Part shown: positions 39,588 to 48,972 of the stretch, one piece after another | Layout of the letters: the number at the start of each line of letters is the position of its first letter | Position numbering within the stretch: the first letter of the stretch is position 1 | NCBI RefSeq assembly: GCF_011006175.1 | Contig: NZ_CP048795.1 | Coordinates: 372,001 to 436,000 of the forward strand | Reading direction: 5' to 3' | DNA length: 64,000 nucleotides | DNA from: Hydrogenobacter sp. T-8 | GTDB lineage: Bacteria; Aquificota; Aquificia; Aquificales; Aquificaceae | Made by a program: the position numbers and the translations under genes | Notes under the pieces: model-generated | What the model saw: only the letters and a program-made list of their open reading frames with translations | The model's database searches: none | Told to the model about the DNA's origin: nothing

Positions 39588-40364
39588 ATGAGTTATGTTA
39601 TCAACACCATAGAAGACCTTGAGAGGATACTCAGAGAAAACCCCGAGTGGCGCGAGAGGATAAGAATCCTTATACTGGAGGAGGAGCTCAGAAGGCTTCC
39701 TGCGAGGTTTGAAAGGTTTGTAGAAGAAGAGTTCAGACCCCTAAGGGCAGACGTGGAGGTTTTGAAGGAAGATATGAAAGTAGTTAAGGGCGATGTGGAG
39801 GTGCTGAAGAGTGATGTGGAGGTGCTGAAGAGTGATGTGGAGGTGCTGAAGAGTGATGTGGAAGTGCTGAAGAGTGATGTGGAAGTGCTAAAGAGTGATG
39901 TGGGAATTCTCAAGAAAGATGTAGGAGTTCTTAAGGTAGATGTGGCAAAGCTAAGAGGAGAAAGTTTTGAAAGAAAGGTTAGAGAAAACGCACCTGCCTT
40001 CCTTGGCAGAGTTATAAGAAGACTAAGACCTATAGACAAGTTTACCCTTGCAGACATACTGGACGATGCTATAGATAGTGGTCTTATAGAGGAAGACATG
40101 AAAGACTTTGCTCTAAAGGTTGACTTTGCTGGCAAAGGAAGGCTCAAGGAAACTGGAAAGGAGGTTCATATAGCCCTTGAGGCAACTTTGACCCTTTATC
40201 CAGAGGATGTGGAAAAGGTCTTCAAGAGAGCTATGATAATCTCAAAGGCGGTTGGACAAGAAACCATTCCCGTGGTGGTTTATCTAAACGCAAAGGAAGA
40301 AGCCCTTTCCCTTGCGGAGGAAATGGGCGTTTTGGCAGTAAAGACGGTAGCGGAAGAAGCCTAA
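39588..40364 (+). CDS. Coiled-coil DUF3782-like protein (possible PD-(D/E)XK fold)
   Basis: 258 residues from ATG 39588. Residues ~1-50 form a helical head. Residues ~55-125 are a coiled coil built of 7-residue units DVEVLKS, five of them in a row. The C-terminal ~130 residues (from FERKVRENAPAFLGRVIRR) match the DUF3782 type seen in thermophiles, thought to be nuclease-like; EVHIALEATLTL and TIPVVVYLNAKEEAL would be core strands. Catalytic residues are not certain. It converges with the acyltransferase fusion gene (4-bp overlap). Confidence 0.7.
   Translation: MSYVINTIEDLERILRENPEWRERIRILILEEELRRLPARFERFVEEEFRPLRADVEVLKEDMKVVKGDVEVLKSDVEVLKSDVEVLKSDVEVLKSDVEVLKSDVGILKKDVGVLKVDVAKLRGESFERKVRENAPAFLGRVIRRLRPIDKFTLADILDDAIDSGLIEEDMKDFALKVDFAGKGRLKETGKEVHIALEATLTLYPEDVEKVFKRAMIISKAVGQETIPVVVYLNAKEEALSLAEEMGVLAVKTVAEEA
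39792..39896 (+). repeat. Five in-frame 21-bp repeats encoding a heptad
   Basis: Five consecutive 21-bp units, each reading GATGTGGAGGTGCTGAAGAG plus T or a 1-2 base variant, encode DVEVLKS. Units one to three are identical, unit four differs at one base and unit five at two. The coiled coil can lengthen or shorten by whole heptads through slippage without losing frame. Confidence 0.95.
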
Positions 40365-42844
40365 GAAAGCAATCTCTCAATTTCCTTTTTTGTCTCTTCT
40401 ACGATTTCTTCGTAGCTCTTTCCTTGAGGTTTTATGGGCTTTCCAAAGACCACCTCTATCTTCGCAGGCTTTGGAAACTTATCGTATAGAGACAGGGACT
40501 GGTAAGTCCCTTTTATAGCGGTAGGCACCACAGGAACCTCAAGCTCCTTGCTAAGTATGGCAAAGCCCTTTCTAAAGGGTAGAAGTTTTCCGTCCCTCGT
40601 CCTTGCTCCTTCTGGAAAGATAACCACCACCCTACCAAGCCTCAAAGCCCATGCGGTTTTTTGAAGAGACTCTTTTAGCCTTTTGTCTAAGTTAACCGTT
40701 ATCACATGGGCAAGCCTACCAAAAACTGCACTCACAGGATTTCTAAAGTATTCTTCCGCTCCAAGGAAGTAGGTTTTGAGGGCTATATCTTGTGGCAGTG
40801 CACAAGCCAATACAAAACCATCTAAATAGCTGGCATGATTTGGTGCAAGTATAAAGGGTGGTTCAGGCAAGTTTTCAAGCCCATGAACCTCAAGGCGGTT
40901 GTATAGTTTAAAAAAGGTCTTGAGAACTAACCTGCCTGTGCTGAAGGCAAAAGTATATTCTTTTAACTGGTATGGCTCTCCCTTGAGAAGTATATCCTTC
41001 CAATGGACTTCTGAAAGCTCAAGCCTTTCTTTCCTCTCGGATACAAGCCTTACCACATCCTGCACCCTGGGATTGTTTATTAGGTCTTCTTCCCACAGGG
41101 AGACCCCAAAGGTAGATTCAAGAAAGCTCAGAAACTCCACCTTTCCTAAGGAGTCTAATCCAAGGTCAAGCTCAAGATGGTGGTATCCTTTTACTTCTCT
41201 TTGAGTTAGCCCTCGTAAAAAGGACCTTATAGTCTGACCCTCTTGAGTGTTCATTATATGGTCTTCCTGTCCCTCTTTGCTATAGGCTTCTGTGGACTGA
41301 TATATCTGAGGAAGTAAAAATCTCCTTAGTTTTCCAAGTCTTGTCTTTGGAAGCTCTTCCTTCACCACCCTAAACCCTGTTATCCTTTTCCATTCTGGAA
41401 GTTTCTGGTTTACCCGGTCTATGACCTGCCAGCGGACAAACTCCTCTATGTTAACAATACCCTCTTTCCTCAAAGTTTCAAAGTCTGGCAGGACAAGAGC
41501 CTTTACTGTTCCGTCCACCTCAAGCACCGCTACTTCCCTTATAGCCCTTCCCTCTCTCATTATCAGAGCTTCCAGCTCTTCAGGGTTTACCTTCTTCCCA
41601 CCAGAAAGCACAAGAATCTCTTTTTTTCTGCCTGTTATGTATAGATAGCCCTCCTTGTCAAGGTATCCAAGGTCTCCAGTGAGAAGCCAACCGTCCTTGA
41701 AAGCCCTCTGTGTCTCTTCTGGCTTTTTGTAGTAGCCCTGCATTACGTTCACACCACGCACGAGCACCTCACCCTCTTCGCTAATCTTTACATAAACCTC
41801 CTCTATTGGCAGTCCCACAGAGCCAAGTTTTGGCTTCTGAGGCGGATTAAAGGAGACTATTGGAGATGTCTCAGTAAGTCCATAGCCTTCAAGGATAGTG
41901 AAGCCAAGCCTGTTTAGGTCAAAGGCTATTTCAAGAGGAAGTTTTGCCCCTCCGCTTACCATGTATTTTATCTTCCTTCCCAAAGCTCTGTGAGCCTTCA
42001 CAAAGACCAGCTTCCTGAGACCTCTTGTCATGTAGGGTGAGAGCATAAAGAGTAGCCTACCTATAGCGTTGGCTCTTAGACCTTCCATCATTCTTTGATG
42101 TAAGAGCTGATAAAGCCTTGGAACACCTACAAGGATTGTAATCTTGTGTTCTCTTAAGGCTTTGAGGAGTTCTTCTGAGCTTAGTTTTTCTATGAAGACC
42201 ACCGTTGCACCAAGATACAAAGGCACAAGCAAAGTAACCATAAGAGGATAGGAATGATGAAATGGCAAAAGGGCAAGAGTTCTGTCTTCTTTTCCTGCCA
42301 CACCCACCTTCTCTATAGCCCTTATGTTAGAAAGCAGGTTCTTAAAGCTAAGCATAACACCCTTTGGCTGTCCAGTAGTGCCAGAGGTGTAAAGAATTAG
42401 GGCAGTTTCGCTCAAGCTCCTACTCATGGACTTTCCATGAGGTTTTGGAAGTATCAGAGCATCAAAGTTGTAAAAAAGAGGCTCTATTCCAGACCTTTGA
42501 AGGGCTTTTTTGACAGAGCTTTCCGTTTGCTGTGAACAAAAAACTACCGCAGGTTCTGTTTCTTTTAGGATGTATAGTATTTCGTCCACACTTGACATAA
42601 AGTCCACAGGAACTACCACCCCTCCCCTTTGCCAAGCACCGTAGAGGGCATAAACCCACTCAGGTCTGTTTTCGGAGCATACAAGAACCCTCTCACCGGG
42701 TAGGATATCCACAAGGGTTGCGAAGGAAGAGATATTTTCTATAAGCTCGCTGTAGCTTATGCTTTGTTTACCCTTCACAAGAGCGGTTTTGCGGTGGTCT
42801 TCCAACTCTGGAAGAATTACCCCCTCCTCCAGCAACAGCTTCAT
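40361..42844 (-). CDS. Fusion: acyl-activating enzyme, acyl carrier domain, PlsC acyltransferase
   Basis: 827 residues. An AMP-binding (ANL) domain spans about 1-510, with YTSGTTGQPKG near 152. An ACP-like domain around 540-600 has phosphopantetheine motif LGLDSLGK near 560. A PlsC-type acyltransferase covers about 640-827, with NHASYLDG near 671 and FPEGARTRDG near 743. It probably activates free fatty acids and transfers them to a glycerophospholipid, like Aas of enterobacteria, but with its own carrier domain and a different order. Likely substrates are lysophospholipids or glycerol phosphate. Confidence 0.85.
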   Translation of the reverse strand: MKLLLEEGVILPELEDHRKTALVKGKQSISYSELIENISSFATLVDILPGERVLVCSENRPEWVYALYGAWQRGGVVVPVDFMSSVDEILYILKETEPAVVFCSQQTESSVKKALQRSGIEPLFYNFDALILPKPHGKSMSRSLSETALILYTSGTTGQPKGVMLSFKNLLSNIRAIEKVGVAGKEDRTLALLPFHHSYPLMVTLLVPLYLGATVVFIEKLSSEELLKALREHKITILVGVPRLYQLLHQRMMEGLRANAIGRLLFMLSPYMTRGLRKLVFVKAHRALGRKIKYMVSGGAKLPLEIAFDLNRLGFTILEGYGLTETSPIVSFNPPQKPKLGSVGLPIEEVYVKISEEGEVLVRGVNVMQGYYKKPEETQRAFKDGWLLTGDLGYLDKEGYLYITGRKKEILVLSGGKKVNPEELEALIMREGRAIREVAVLEVDGTVKALVLPDFETLRKEGIVNIEEFVRWQVIDRVNQKLPEWKRITGFRVVKEELPKTRLGKLRRFLLPQIYQSTEAYSKEGQEDHIMNTQEGQTIRSFLRGLTQREVKGYHHLELDLGLDSLGKVEFLSFLESTFGVSLWEEDLINNPRVQDVVRLVSERKERLELSEVHWKDILLKGEPYQLKEYTFAFSTGRLVLKTFFKLYNRLEVHGLENLPEPPFILAPNHASYLDGFVLACALPQDIALKTYFLGAEEYFRNPVSAVFGRLAHVITVNLDKRLKESLQKTAWALRLGRVVVIFPEGARTRDGKLLPFRKGFAILSKELEVPVVPTAIKGTYQSLSLYDKFPKPAKIEVVFGKPIKPQGKSYEEIVEETKKEIERLLS

Positions 42845-42854
42845 AGAAAAAAAT

Positions 42855-43196
42855 TTATTCTTCCTTCTCTCTTTCTTCTTTCTTGTAGCCTGGCTGGTAG
42901 TGGGATATGGCTTCCTTTGTGAAGGTTATGCGTGTGTTGGCATCCACTTTGAGAGTGACCGTATCGTCCCCTATCTCCACCACCGTGCCCCATATACCCC
43001 CTGTGGTTACAACCCTATCACCCTTTTTGAGGTTTGCCAAAAACTCCTGATGCCTTTTCCTTGCCTTGTTTTGTGGTCTTATGAGGAGAAAGTAAAAGAG
43101 AGCAAAAAGGGCTATAAAGAATATAAGCTGGAAAAGGAGTGCTCCTACTGGGCTTGAACCGTGTCCTGTTTGCTGTGCAAAGGCTATGTCTATCAT
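42855..43196 (-). CDS. yajC: Preprotein translocase accessory subunit YajC
   Basis: 113 residues with one N-terminal membrane segment (LFQLIFFIALFALFYFLLI) followed by RPQNKARKRHQEFLANLKKG and VVTTGGIWGTVVEI, both diagnostic of YajC. It associates with SecDF. TATAAT lies 8 nt before the ATG. It lies 10 bp before the acyltransferase fusion. Confidence 0.93.
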   Translation of the reverse strand: MIDIAFAQQTGHGSSPVGALLFQLIFFIALFALFYFLLIRPQNKARKRHQEFLANLKKGDRVVTTGGIWGTVVEIGDDTVTLKVDANTRITFTKEAISHYQPGYKKEEREKEE

Positions 43197-43205
43197 GGTA
43201 GCCTA

Positions 43206-43727
43206 TTATATCACAAGCTCAAAGTTTACTGGTCTTCCCTCTTGGTCTCTAATCTCAAAGAGAATACCGCAACTATCCCCAGAGTTCCCTACCCTACCCA
43301 AAGGCTGTCCCCTTCTTACCGTCTCTCCTCTCTTCACCAGCGAACTGCCTGCCCTTGCATACACATACACATACCCGTCTTCCGAGTCCACCATAACCAC
43401 CCAGCCCATATTCCTTATGTCATCTCCCGCATACAGAACTCTACCGTTGCCCACAGACCTAAAAAACTCACCACAGGAAGTGGTAATAAAATATCCTCTT
43501 TCGGTGCGTGCAATTTTACCCCTCACAGGCGTGGCAACTTTGAGAGTTTCTCCTTGAGGTTTTGAAGCTTGTGGAGCTTTATCCTCTTTTTGTGATATAG
43601 CGGGCTTTTTCTCCTGAGGAGTTTGTCCCTTTCTAACCTCAGTTTGAGCCTTTTTATCCCTTACCTCAATTTGCACTATGCTACACGCACTAAGGAATAT
43701 AAGTAAAAGGAAGACTATAGGCTTCAT
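43206..43727 (-). CDS. LytM-domain lipoprotein, metal site lost
   Basis: 173 residues. Lipobox FLSACS would lipidate Cys15. A Lys/Gln-rich linker of about 60 residues follows, then a LytM/M23-like domain (VVMVDSEDGYVYVYARA, VRRGQPLGRVGNSG). The usual HLHFE motif reads CGILFEIRD, so the metal-binding His residues are missing and it should not be a peptidase. Such domains usually activate amidases or act as scaffolds (NlpD/EnvC type). Its start lies inside the nnr gene end. Confidence 0.78.
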   Translation of the reverse strand: MKPIVFLLLIFLSACSIVQIEVRDKKAQTEVRKGQTPQEKKPAISQKEDKAPQASKPQGETLKVATPVRGKIARTERGYFITTSCGEFFRSVGNGRVLYAGDDIRNMGWVVMVDSEDGYVYVYARAGSSLVKRGETVRRGQPLGRVGNSGDSCGILFEIRDQEGRPVNFELVI

Positions 43728-45213
43728 TCTCTATTAGATTATAGGCATTTGGAATCTCTTCCACAAGGTCAAGGGCTCGTAGGCTTTCTCTGTGCCTTTT
43801 GCCTTCCGCTATCTCACCTGCAAGACCGTGCAAGAAAACACCCAACTTCAAAGCTTCCTCTGTGGGCATACCTCTTCCAAGAAGTGCGGTAAGAATCCCC
43901 GAAAGCACATCACCCACACCACCTTTTGCCATGGCAGGCGTGCCTCTTGTGGAAAGGAAAACTCTACCCTCTGGAGTAGCTATAACAGTCCTTGAGGACT
44001 TAAGAACCAGATAGCAGGCATACTTTACCGCAAACTCTTGAGCCACCTCTAAGAAGTTTTCCAAGATGTGGTTTTTTTCAAGACCTGTTAACCTTTGGAA
44101 CTCACCTACATGCGGAGTAAGCACCGTTGTGCCTTCTCTTTCTTTCAAGACTTCTACCCCCAAGTCCGCAAGGTTGTTTAAGGCATCCGCATCCAAAAGC
44201 AAAGGCTTTTTAACATGTAAGAGGAGCTCCTTTATTATCCGTCTTCCCTCTTCATACCTATCCATGCCCATACCCACGCCAATGGCAGAAAACCTCTCTT
44301 GAATTTCTAAGACCTGCTTTATAGCCTCAAGAGAAAGCCTATCTTGACCCTTTAGAGGAATACTCATCTCCTCCACAAGGCTTGTTTCAAAGATGTGGTT
44401 TAGACCCTCTGGCACGCCCACGCTCACAAGCCCAGCACCCGCCCTTGTGGAGGCTTTGGCACTCATAATAACCGCACCCGTCTTTCCTATGCTCCCACCC
44501 ACCAAAAGCACATGACCCATAAGCCCCTTGTGAGCGTTTGCAGGTCTATTAGGCACTTTTACCCTTGTGAGTAGCTCTGTTTTTATGTCCTGTGCAAGCC
44601 ACTGAGGTATGCCAATATTTGCCACATATAGCTTTCCACAGCGTAGGCTAACAGGATGCAAAAGATGACAAGGCTTTGGAAATTGAAAGGTTATGGTAAT
44701 AGTTCCTCTCACTGATGGCTCGTATTCCTTTGGACTATCCGCAGAAAGCCCAGAGGGAATGTCTACACAAACCACAGGAAGCCCGCTCTCGTTTATAAGC
44801 TCTATCCACCTTATGGCTTCACCCCTAACGGGAGGCTCAAAACCCGTGCCAAAGAGAGCATCCACCACAAGGTCAAATTCAGAAAAGTTAACCTCCCTTG
44901 CTGGCTCAAGCCCAAGCCTTCTCAAAATCTCAAGTTGAAGCCTTGCATCCCCCTTTAGGTCTTCACCAAGTGCAAGCACATAAGAAACCCTATAGCCCAA
45001 CAGGTGCAAATGCCTCGCTACCACAAGCCCATCGCCCCCATTGTTTCCCTTGCCTGCAACCACCAAAACCCTCTTGGCACTTGGAAACTCCCTTCTTATG
45101 ACCTCCACCACCGAAAGCCCCGCCTTTTCCATAAGCAAGAGAGAGGGAATACCCAGCCCCTCTATAGCCCTTCTGTCTATCTCCTGCATCTGTTTAGCCT
45201 TTAGGATTTTCAT
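43690..45213 (-). CDS. nnr: Bifunctional NAD(P)HX epimerase/dehydratase
   Basis: 507 residues. The N-terminal YjeF domain (about 1-215) has VVAGKGNNGGDGLVVARHL and LVVDALFGTGF. The C-terminal ADP-dependent dehydratase domain (about 220-500) has TPHVGEFQRLTG and AKGGVGDVLSGILTALL. It repairs heat- or enzyme-damaged NAD(P)H hydrates, of obvious use in a thermophile. GGTGGAAG precedes the start. Confidence 0.94.
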   Translation of the reverse strand: MKILKAKQMQEIDRRAIEGLGIPSLLLMEKAGLSVVEVIRREFPSAKRVLVVAGKGNNGGDGLVVARHLHLLGYRVSYVLALGEDLKGDARLQLEILRRLGLEPAREVNFSEFDLVVDALFGTGFEPPVRGEAIRWIELINESGLPVVCVDIPSGLSADSPKEYEPSVRGTITITFQFPKPCHLLHPVSLRCGKLYVANIGIPQWLAQDIKTELLTRVKVPNRPANAHKGLMGHVLLVGGSIGKTGAVIMSAKASTRAGAGLVSVGVPEGLNHIFETSLVEEMSIPLKGQDRLSLEAIKQVLEIQERFSAIGVGMGMDRYEEGRRIIKELLLHVKKPLLLDADALNNLADLGVEVLKEREGTTVLTPHVGEFQRLTGLEKNHILENFLEVAQEFAVKYACYLVLKSSRTVIATPEGRVFLSTRGTPAMAKGGVGDVLSGILTALLGRGMPTEEALKLGVFLHGLAGEIAEGKRHRESLRALDLVEEIPNAYNLIENEAYSLPFTYIP

Positions 45214-45238
45214 CTTCCACCTTCAAAATATCATACCT

Positions 45239-45817
45239 TTATTCCCTCCACCTTCTGTATAGGTTATGCTCTATTCTCAAACTATCAAGCACTTTACCCA
45301 CTACAAAGTCTACAAGCTCTTGCAGGCTTTTGGGTCTGTGATAAAAGCCTGGGCTTGCGGGCATGACTATTGCACCTGCTCGCGATACCTCCAGCATGTT
45401 TCTGAGATGAACTAAAGAGTAGGGTGCTTCTCTTACCAACAGAAGGAGAGGAACCCTTTCCTTTAGGGCTACTTCGCATACTCTGTGGATAAGGTTTTGG
45501 TTAGTCCCAGAAGCTACATGAGAGAGGGTGCTCATGGAGCAGGGTGCTACCACCACACCCCTATAAAAGATAAGCCTTGAGCCACTGGCTACTGGGTTGG
45601 CTATGTCCTTTTCTGGAATGAGCCTTACCTTTGGAAACTCTCTGAGTATCTCTGGCTTTGTTAGGTCAAGCTCTTGCTTTAAAACCACCCAGCCAGAAGA
45701 GGAAACTATGAGGTCTATCTCAAAGTCCATTGAACTTAGAACCTGTAAGAGCCTATAGCCGTATATGGCACCGCTTGCTCCCGTGATGCATACTACTATC
45801 TTGTTTGAATTTGACAT
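45239..45817 (-). CDS. ubiX: Flavin prenyltransferase UbiX
   Basis: 192 residues. VVCITGASGAIYGYRLLQ, VVAPCSMSTLSHVASGTNQNL and REAPYSLVHLRNML are the UbiX signatures. It makes prenylated FMN for UbiD-type decarboxylases in quinone synthesis. TACAAT lies 6 nt before the ATG; divergent from the biotin carboxylase, with 38 bp between starts. Confidence 0.94.
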   Translation of the reverse strand: MSNSNKIVVCITGASGAIYGYRLLQVLSSMDFEIDLIVSSSGWVVLKQELDLTKPEILREFPKVRLIPEKDIANPVASGSRLIFYRGVVVAPCSMSTLSHVASGTNQNLIHRVCEVALKERVPLLLLVREAPYSLVHLRNMLEVSRAGAIVMPASPGFYHRPKSLQELVDFVVGKVLDSLRIEHNLYRRWRE

Positions 45818-45855
45818 GTGAAAATTGTATAGCCTTTATGTGTAAAATAGTCTTG

Positions 45856-47187
45856 ATGCAAAGCCTTCTTATAGCCAATAGAGGTGAGATAGCGGTTAGG
45901 GTCATAAGAACCGCCAAAGAAATGGGCATAAGGACTATAGCCATATACTCAGAGGCGGATGCAAACAGCATGCATGTAAAACTTGCGGACAGGAGCATAT
46001 GCATAGGACCTCCAGAGCCCTCAAAGAGCTATTTAGACACGCCTAGAATAATGTCCGCCCTTGAGGTCTCAGGTGCAGATGCGGTCCACCCTGGCTACGG
46101 CTTTTTGGCAGAAAACCCCAAGTTTGCAGAGATAGTTATGGCAAGTGGCAAGGTCTTTGTGGGTCCTTCTGCAGAAACCCTTGAACTAATCGGTGATAAA
46201 GTAAAGGCAAAAGAGGTGGCAAAAAAGGTTGGACTTCCCCTTGTGCCGGGAAGCGATGGACCTGTGGACTTTCAGAAGGCTCTTGAGGTGGCAAGCAAGA
46301 TAGGTTATCCGGTGGTCATAAAGGCTGCCGCAGGTGGAGGAGGAAGAGGCATAAGAGTTATAAACAACGAAAGGGAGCTGAGAGAAAAGCTACCTTTAGC
46401 CATGCAAGAGGCACAAGTAGCCTTTGGAGATGGAAGAGTATACATAGAGAAATATCTCATAAACCCCAAACACATAGAAATACAAGTCCTTGCGGACAAA
46501 TATGGAAAGGTGCTTACTCTTGGAGAGAGAGAGTGCTCCATCCAAAGAAGACACCAAAAACTCATAGAAGAGGCTCCGAGTTCTTATCTTACAGAAGAAA
46601 AGAGAAGAGAAATGGAAGAGCTTGTGGCAGATTTCTGCAGAGAGATAGGATATGAGGGTGCTGGCACGGTGGAGTTTCTTATGGACCAAGAGGGCAACTT
46701 TTACTTTATGGAGATGAACGGACGCATACAGGTAGAGCATCCCGTCACGGAGATGGTTTATGGCATAGACTTGGTAGAGTGGCAGATAAGAATAGCAAGG
46801 GGTGAAAAATTAAACATACAAAAACCAGCAAGAAGAGGCTACGCCATAGAGTGTAGGATAAATGCGGAAGACCCAAATACCTTTTTACCCTCTCCAGGCA
46901 CCGTAGAAGAGTTATATCTCCCAGGAGGCTATGGTGTTAGGGTAGACACTCACCTATACTGTGGCTATTCTGTGCCACCCTATTATGACTCTCTCCTTGC
47001 CAAGCTCATATGCTGGGGGCAAACAAGAGAAGAGGCTATAAAGAGGTCTATAAGAGCCCTTGAGGAGTTTAGAATATCTGGCAATGGTCTAAAAACCAAC
47101 ATAGAATTTCATAAGAGGGTTCTCTCCAGTAGAGAGTTCCAACAGGGAAAACATCACATAAGGTTTGTAGAAGAGCTTATGATATGA
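45856..47187 (+). CDS. accC: Biotin carboxylase subunit
   Basis: 443 residues from ATG 45856 (TAAAAT 7 nt upstream). ATP-grasp biotin carboxylase: LIANRGEIAVRVIRTAKEMG, KAAAGGGGRGIRV, the EMNGRIQVEHPVTEM loop and the C-terminal domain are complete. The size fits AccC of acetyl-CoA carboxylase. Aquificaceae also have close paralogues (2-oxoglutarate or pyruvate carboxylase small subunits), so the partner is uncertain. The loop reads NGRIQ where NTRIQ or NARLQ is usual. Confidence 0.85.
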   Translation: MQSLLIANRGEIAVRVIRTAKEMGIRTIAIYSEADANSMHVKLADRSICIGPPEPSKSYLDTPRIMSALEVSGADAVHPGYGFLAENPKFAEIVMASGKVFVGPSAETLELIGDKVKAKEVAKKVGLPLVPGSDGPVDFQKALEVASKIGYPVVIKAAAGGGGRGIRVINNERELREKLPLAMQEAQVAFGDGRVYIEKYLINPKHIEIQVLADKYGKVLTLGERECSIQRRHQKLIEEAPSSYLTEEKRREMEELVADFCREIGYEGAGTVEFLMDQEGNFYFMEMNGRIQVEHPVTEMVYGIDLVEWQIRIARGEKLNIQKPARRGYAIECRINAEDPNTFLPSPGTVEELYLPGGYGVRVDTHLYCGYSVPPYYDSLLAKLICWGQTREEAIKRSIRALEEFRISGNGLKTNIEFHKRVLSSREFQQGKHHIRFVEELMI

Positions 47188-48155
47188 GGGAAAGGTTTAG
47201 ACAATTCTTGAGTAGACTCTTTTACCAAAGACGTGTGCCAGCATCACTTCTACTGTATGGAAAGGAAGGCATAGGAAAAAGGGATATAGCCTTTGAATTT
47301 GCAAGTTCTCTTTTGTGTCTACAAGAAAAATACCCACCCTGTGGAGAGTGTGAGTCGTGCTATCATATGGAGGACTTTAAAAAGAAAAAGGAAGAGGAGT
47401 TAGCCTTCTACGGAGAGGACAAGAGAGGTAAGAAGGTCTATCTCTACCTCCAAGGAGACCATCCAGACTTTATATACCTCAAGCCAGAAAAGGCTGAGAT
47501 AAAGATAGACCAAATAAGAGGCGTTAAAGACTTTGTATATCTTAAACCAGCCCTATCTAAAAGAAAGGTGGTTCTTATAGAACCTGCGGATGCTATGAAT
47601 ATGCAAGCACAGAATGCCCTCTTGAAGGTTCTTGAAGAGCCTCCTGAGGATACCCACTTTCTCTTGGTAGCCAACAAGCTCCAAAAAATCCTACCTACCA
47701 TAAAATCCCGCAGCTTTCTCCTTGAAGTCCCACCCCTGAGCGAAGAAGAATTGAAAGAAAAAACAGGAATAGATGACCCCCTAATCCTTGAACTCTCTGA
47801 AGGAAGCCTTGAGATGGCTCTGAAGTTAAAGGAGGACAAAGAGCTAATAAACACCGCAAAGGCTTTGCTTGAAGGAAATATACTTACCCTATACAAAAAA
47901 GCCCTTGAGGTGGAAAAGTGGGAATACGAAAGACAAGCCCTGCTTCTAAAAGTTATCATAAGCCTGCTTCACAAAAAATATTTGGAAACAAGGCAAGAGG
48001 TCTACCAGCAATCTCTTGACAAAGCGTCTATAGGGTTAGAATATTTAAGCAAGGGCATAAAGTTAAGCCTTTTACTTTTTCAGCTTAGAGGAGGTGTGAA
48101 TAATGTCTTACATAAAGGCAAAGTTTCAGGACACCAACAAGGTGCTTCAGGTTGA
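47184..48155 (+). CDS. holB: DNA polymerase III delta-prime subunit
   Basis: 323 residues. Clamp-loader AAA+ fold with GKEGIGKRDIAFEFA (P-loop-like), zinc Cys cluster CGECESC, and AQNALLKVLEEPPEDTHFLL. About 27 residues after CESC are a charged insert (KKKKEEELAFYGED). The last ~18 residues are read through the start of ricT (53-bp overlap). Neighbour ricT is conserved next to holB in other phyla as well. Confidence 0.88.
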   Translation: MRERFRQFLSRLFYQRRVPASLLLYGKEGIGKRDIAFEFASSLLCLQEKYPPCGECESCYHMEDFKKKKEEELAFYGEDKRGKKVYLYLQGDHPDFIYLKPEKAEIKIDQIRGVKDFVYLKPALSKRKVVLIEPADAMNMQAQNALLKVLEEPPEDTHFLLVANKLQKILPTIKSRSFLLEVPPLSEEELKEKTGIDDPLILELSEGSLEMALKLKEDKELINTAKALLEGNILTLYKKALEVEKWEYERQALLLKVIISLLHKKYLETRQEVYQQSLDKASIGLEYLSKGIKLSLLLFQLRGGVNNVLHKGKVSGHQQGASG

Positions 48156-48972
48156 AGGTGTATGGGAAAGGGATGTGTCTCGGGGTGAGCTTCTTGTAGT
48201 TCAATCAGAAAAGGGAGAGGAGGTGGTAAAGGTGCTTGGCACTTCAAAGGAGCCATCCTCTTACAAGGCTATATTCCTCAGGAAGGCAAAAAGAGAAGAT
48301 ATACAGAGGATGGAAGAAAACGAAGAGAAAGCCAAGGAGGCAATGGAAGTATGCAAAAAGAAGATAATTGAACATGGACTTGACATGAAGCTCATAAAAA
48401 CCTACATACCCTTAGACAAGAGTAAGATATTCTTCTACTATACTTCCGACCATAGAGTGGACTTTAGAAACCTCGTAAAGGACCTTGCAAAGGTCTTCAA
48501 AAAGAGGATAGAGATGAGGCAGGTAGGAGTAAGGGACGCAGTGCAGATGCTCGGGTGGGTAGGTGCATGCGGAGACATGCCTTGCTGTATAAGATTTCAA
48601 GAAGAGTTCCAGTCTGTGTCCTTGCGTGATATAGAGGAGCAGAACCTCCCTCTATCACCCCAGAAGTTTACAGGTCCTTGCGGAAGGCTCATGTGTTGTC
48701 TGGTATTTGAAAGGGAAAACTACCTCATAAAGTCCATACTTCCTGAGGCAGGGAGCGAGCTGTGTTATCAAGGTAAGGTATATAAGGTCTTGCAGGTTGA
48801 CCCCCTAAGGTGGAAGATAAGCCTCGCCTCAGAAGACTCAAAAAGGGAGATAGACCTTCAAAGCATTTTACCAGAGGGCTACGACAGAGCTTTAAAGCAT
48901 TGTCAAGCCTGCGGTGGTTGCTGTAAGAAAGCTCTGGTGGAAAATGAAGCTCTTGCAGGAGTTGAGCAGTAG
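48103..48972 (+). CDS. ricT: PSP1-domain protein RicT (YaaT)
   Basis: 289 residues. PSP1 C-terminal region with CGDMPCCIRFQEEF, LSPQKFTGPCGRLMCCLVFE and a final CQACGGCCKKA, giving many paired Cys that can bind an iron-sulfur cluster. RicT proteins form a complex that affects RNA maturation by RNase Y in Bacillus; the role here is open. Shine-Dalgarno GAGGAGGTG lies inside the holB end. Confidence 0.88.
   Translation: MSYIKAKFQDTNKVLQVEGVWERDVSRGELLVVQSEKGEEVVKVLGTSKEPSSYKAIFLRKAKREDIQRMEENEEKAKEAMEVCKKKIIEHGLDMKLIKTYIPLDKSKIFFYYTSDHRVDFRNLVKDLAKVFKKRIEMRQVGVRDAVQMLGWVGACGDMPCCIRFQEEFQSVSLRDIEEQNLPLSPQKFTGPCGRLMCCLVFERENYLIKSILPEAGSELCYQGKVYKVLQVDPLRWKISLASEDSKREIDLQSILPEGYDRALKHCQACGGCCKKALVENEALAGVEQ

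Noticed and set aside
39792-39896. CRISPR array
   Set aside because: The 21-bp units are directly adjacent without spacers, in frame and encode a heptad repeat inside a gene.
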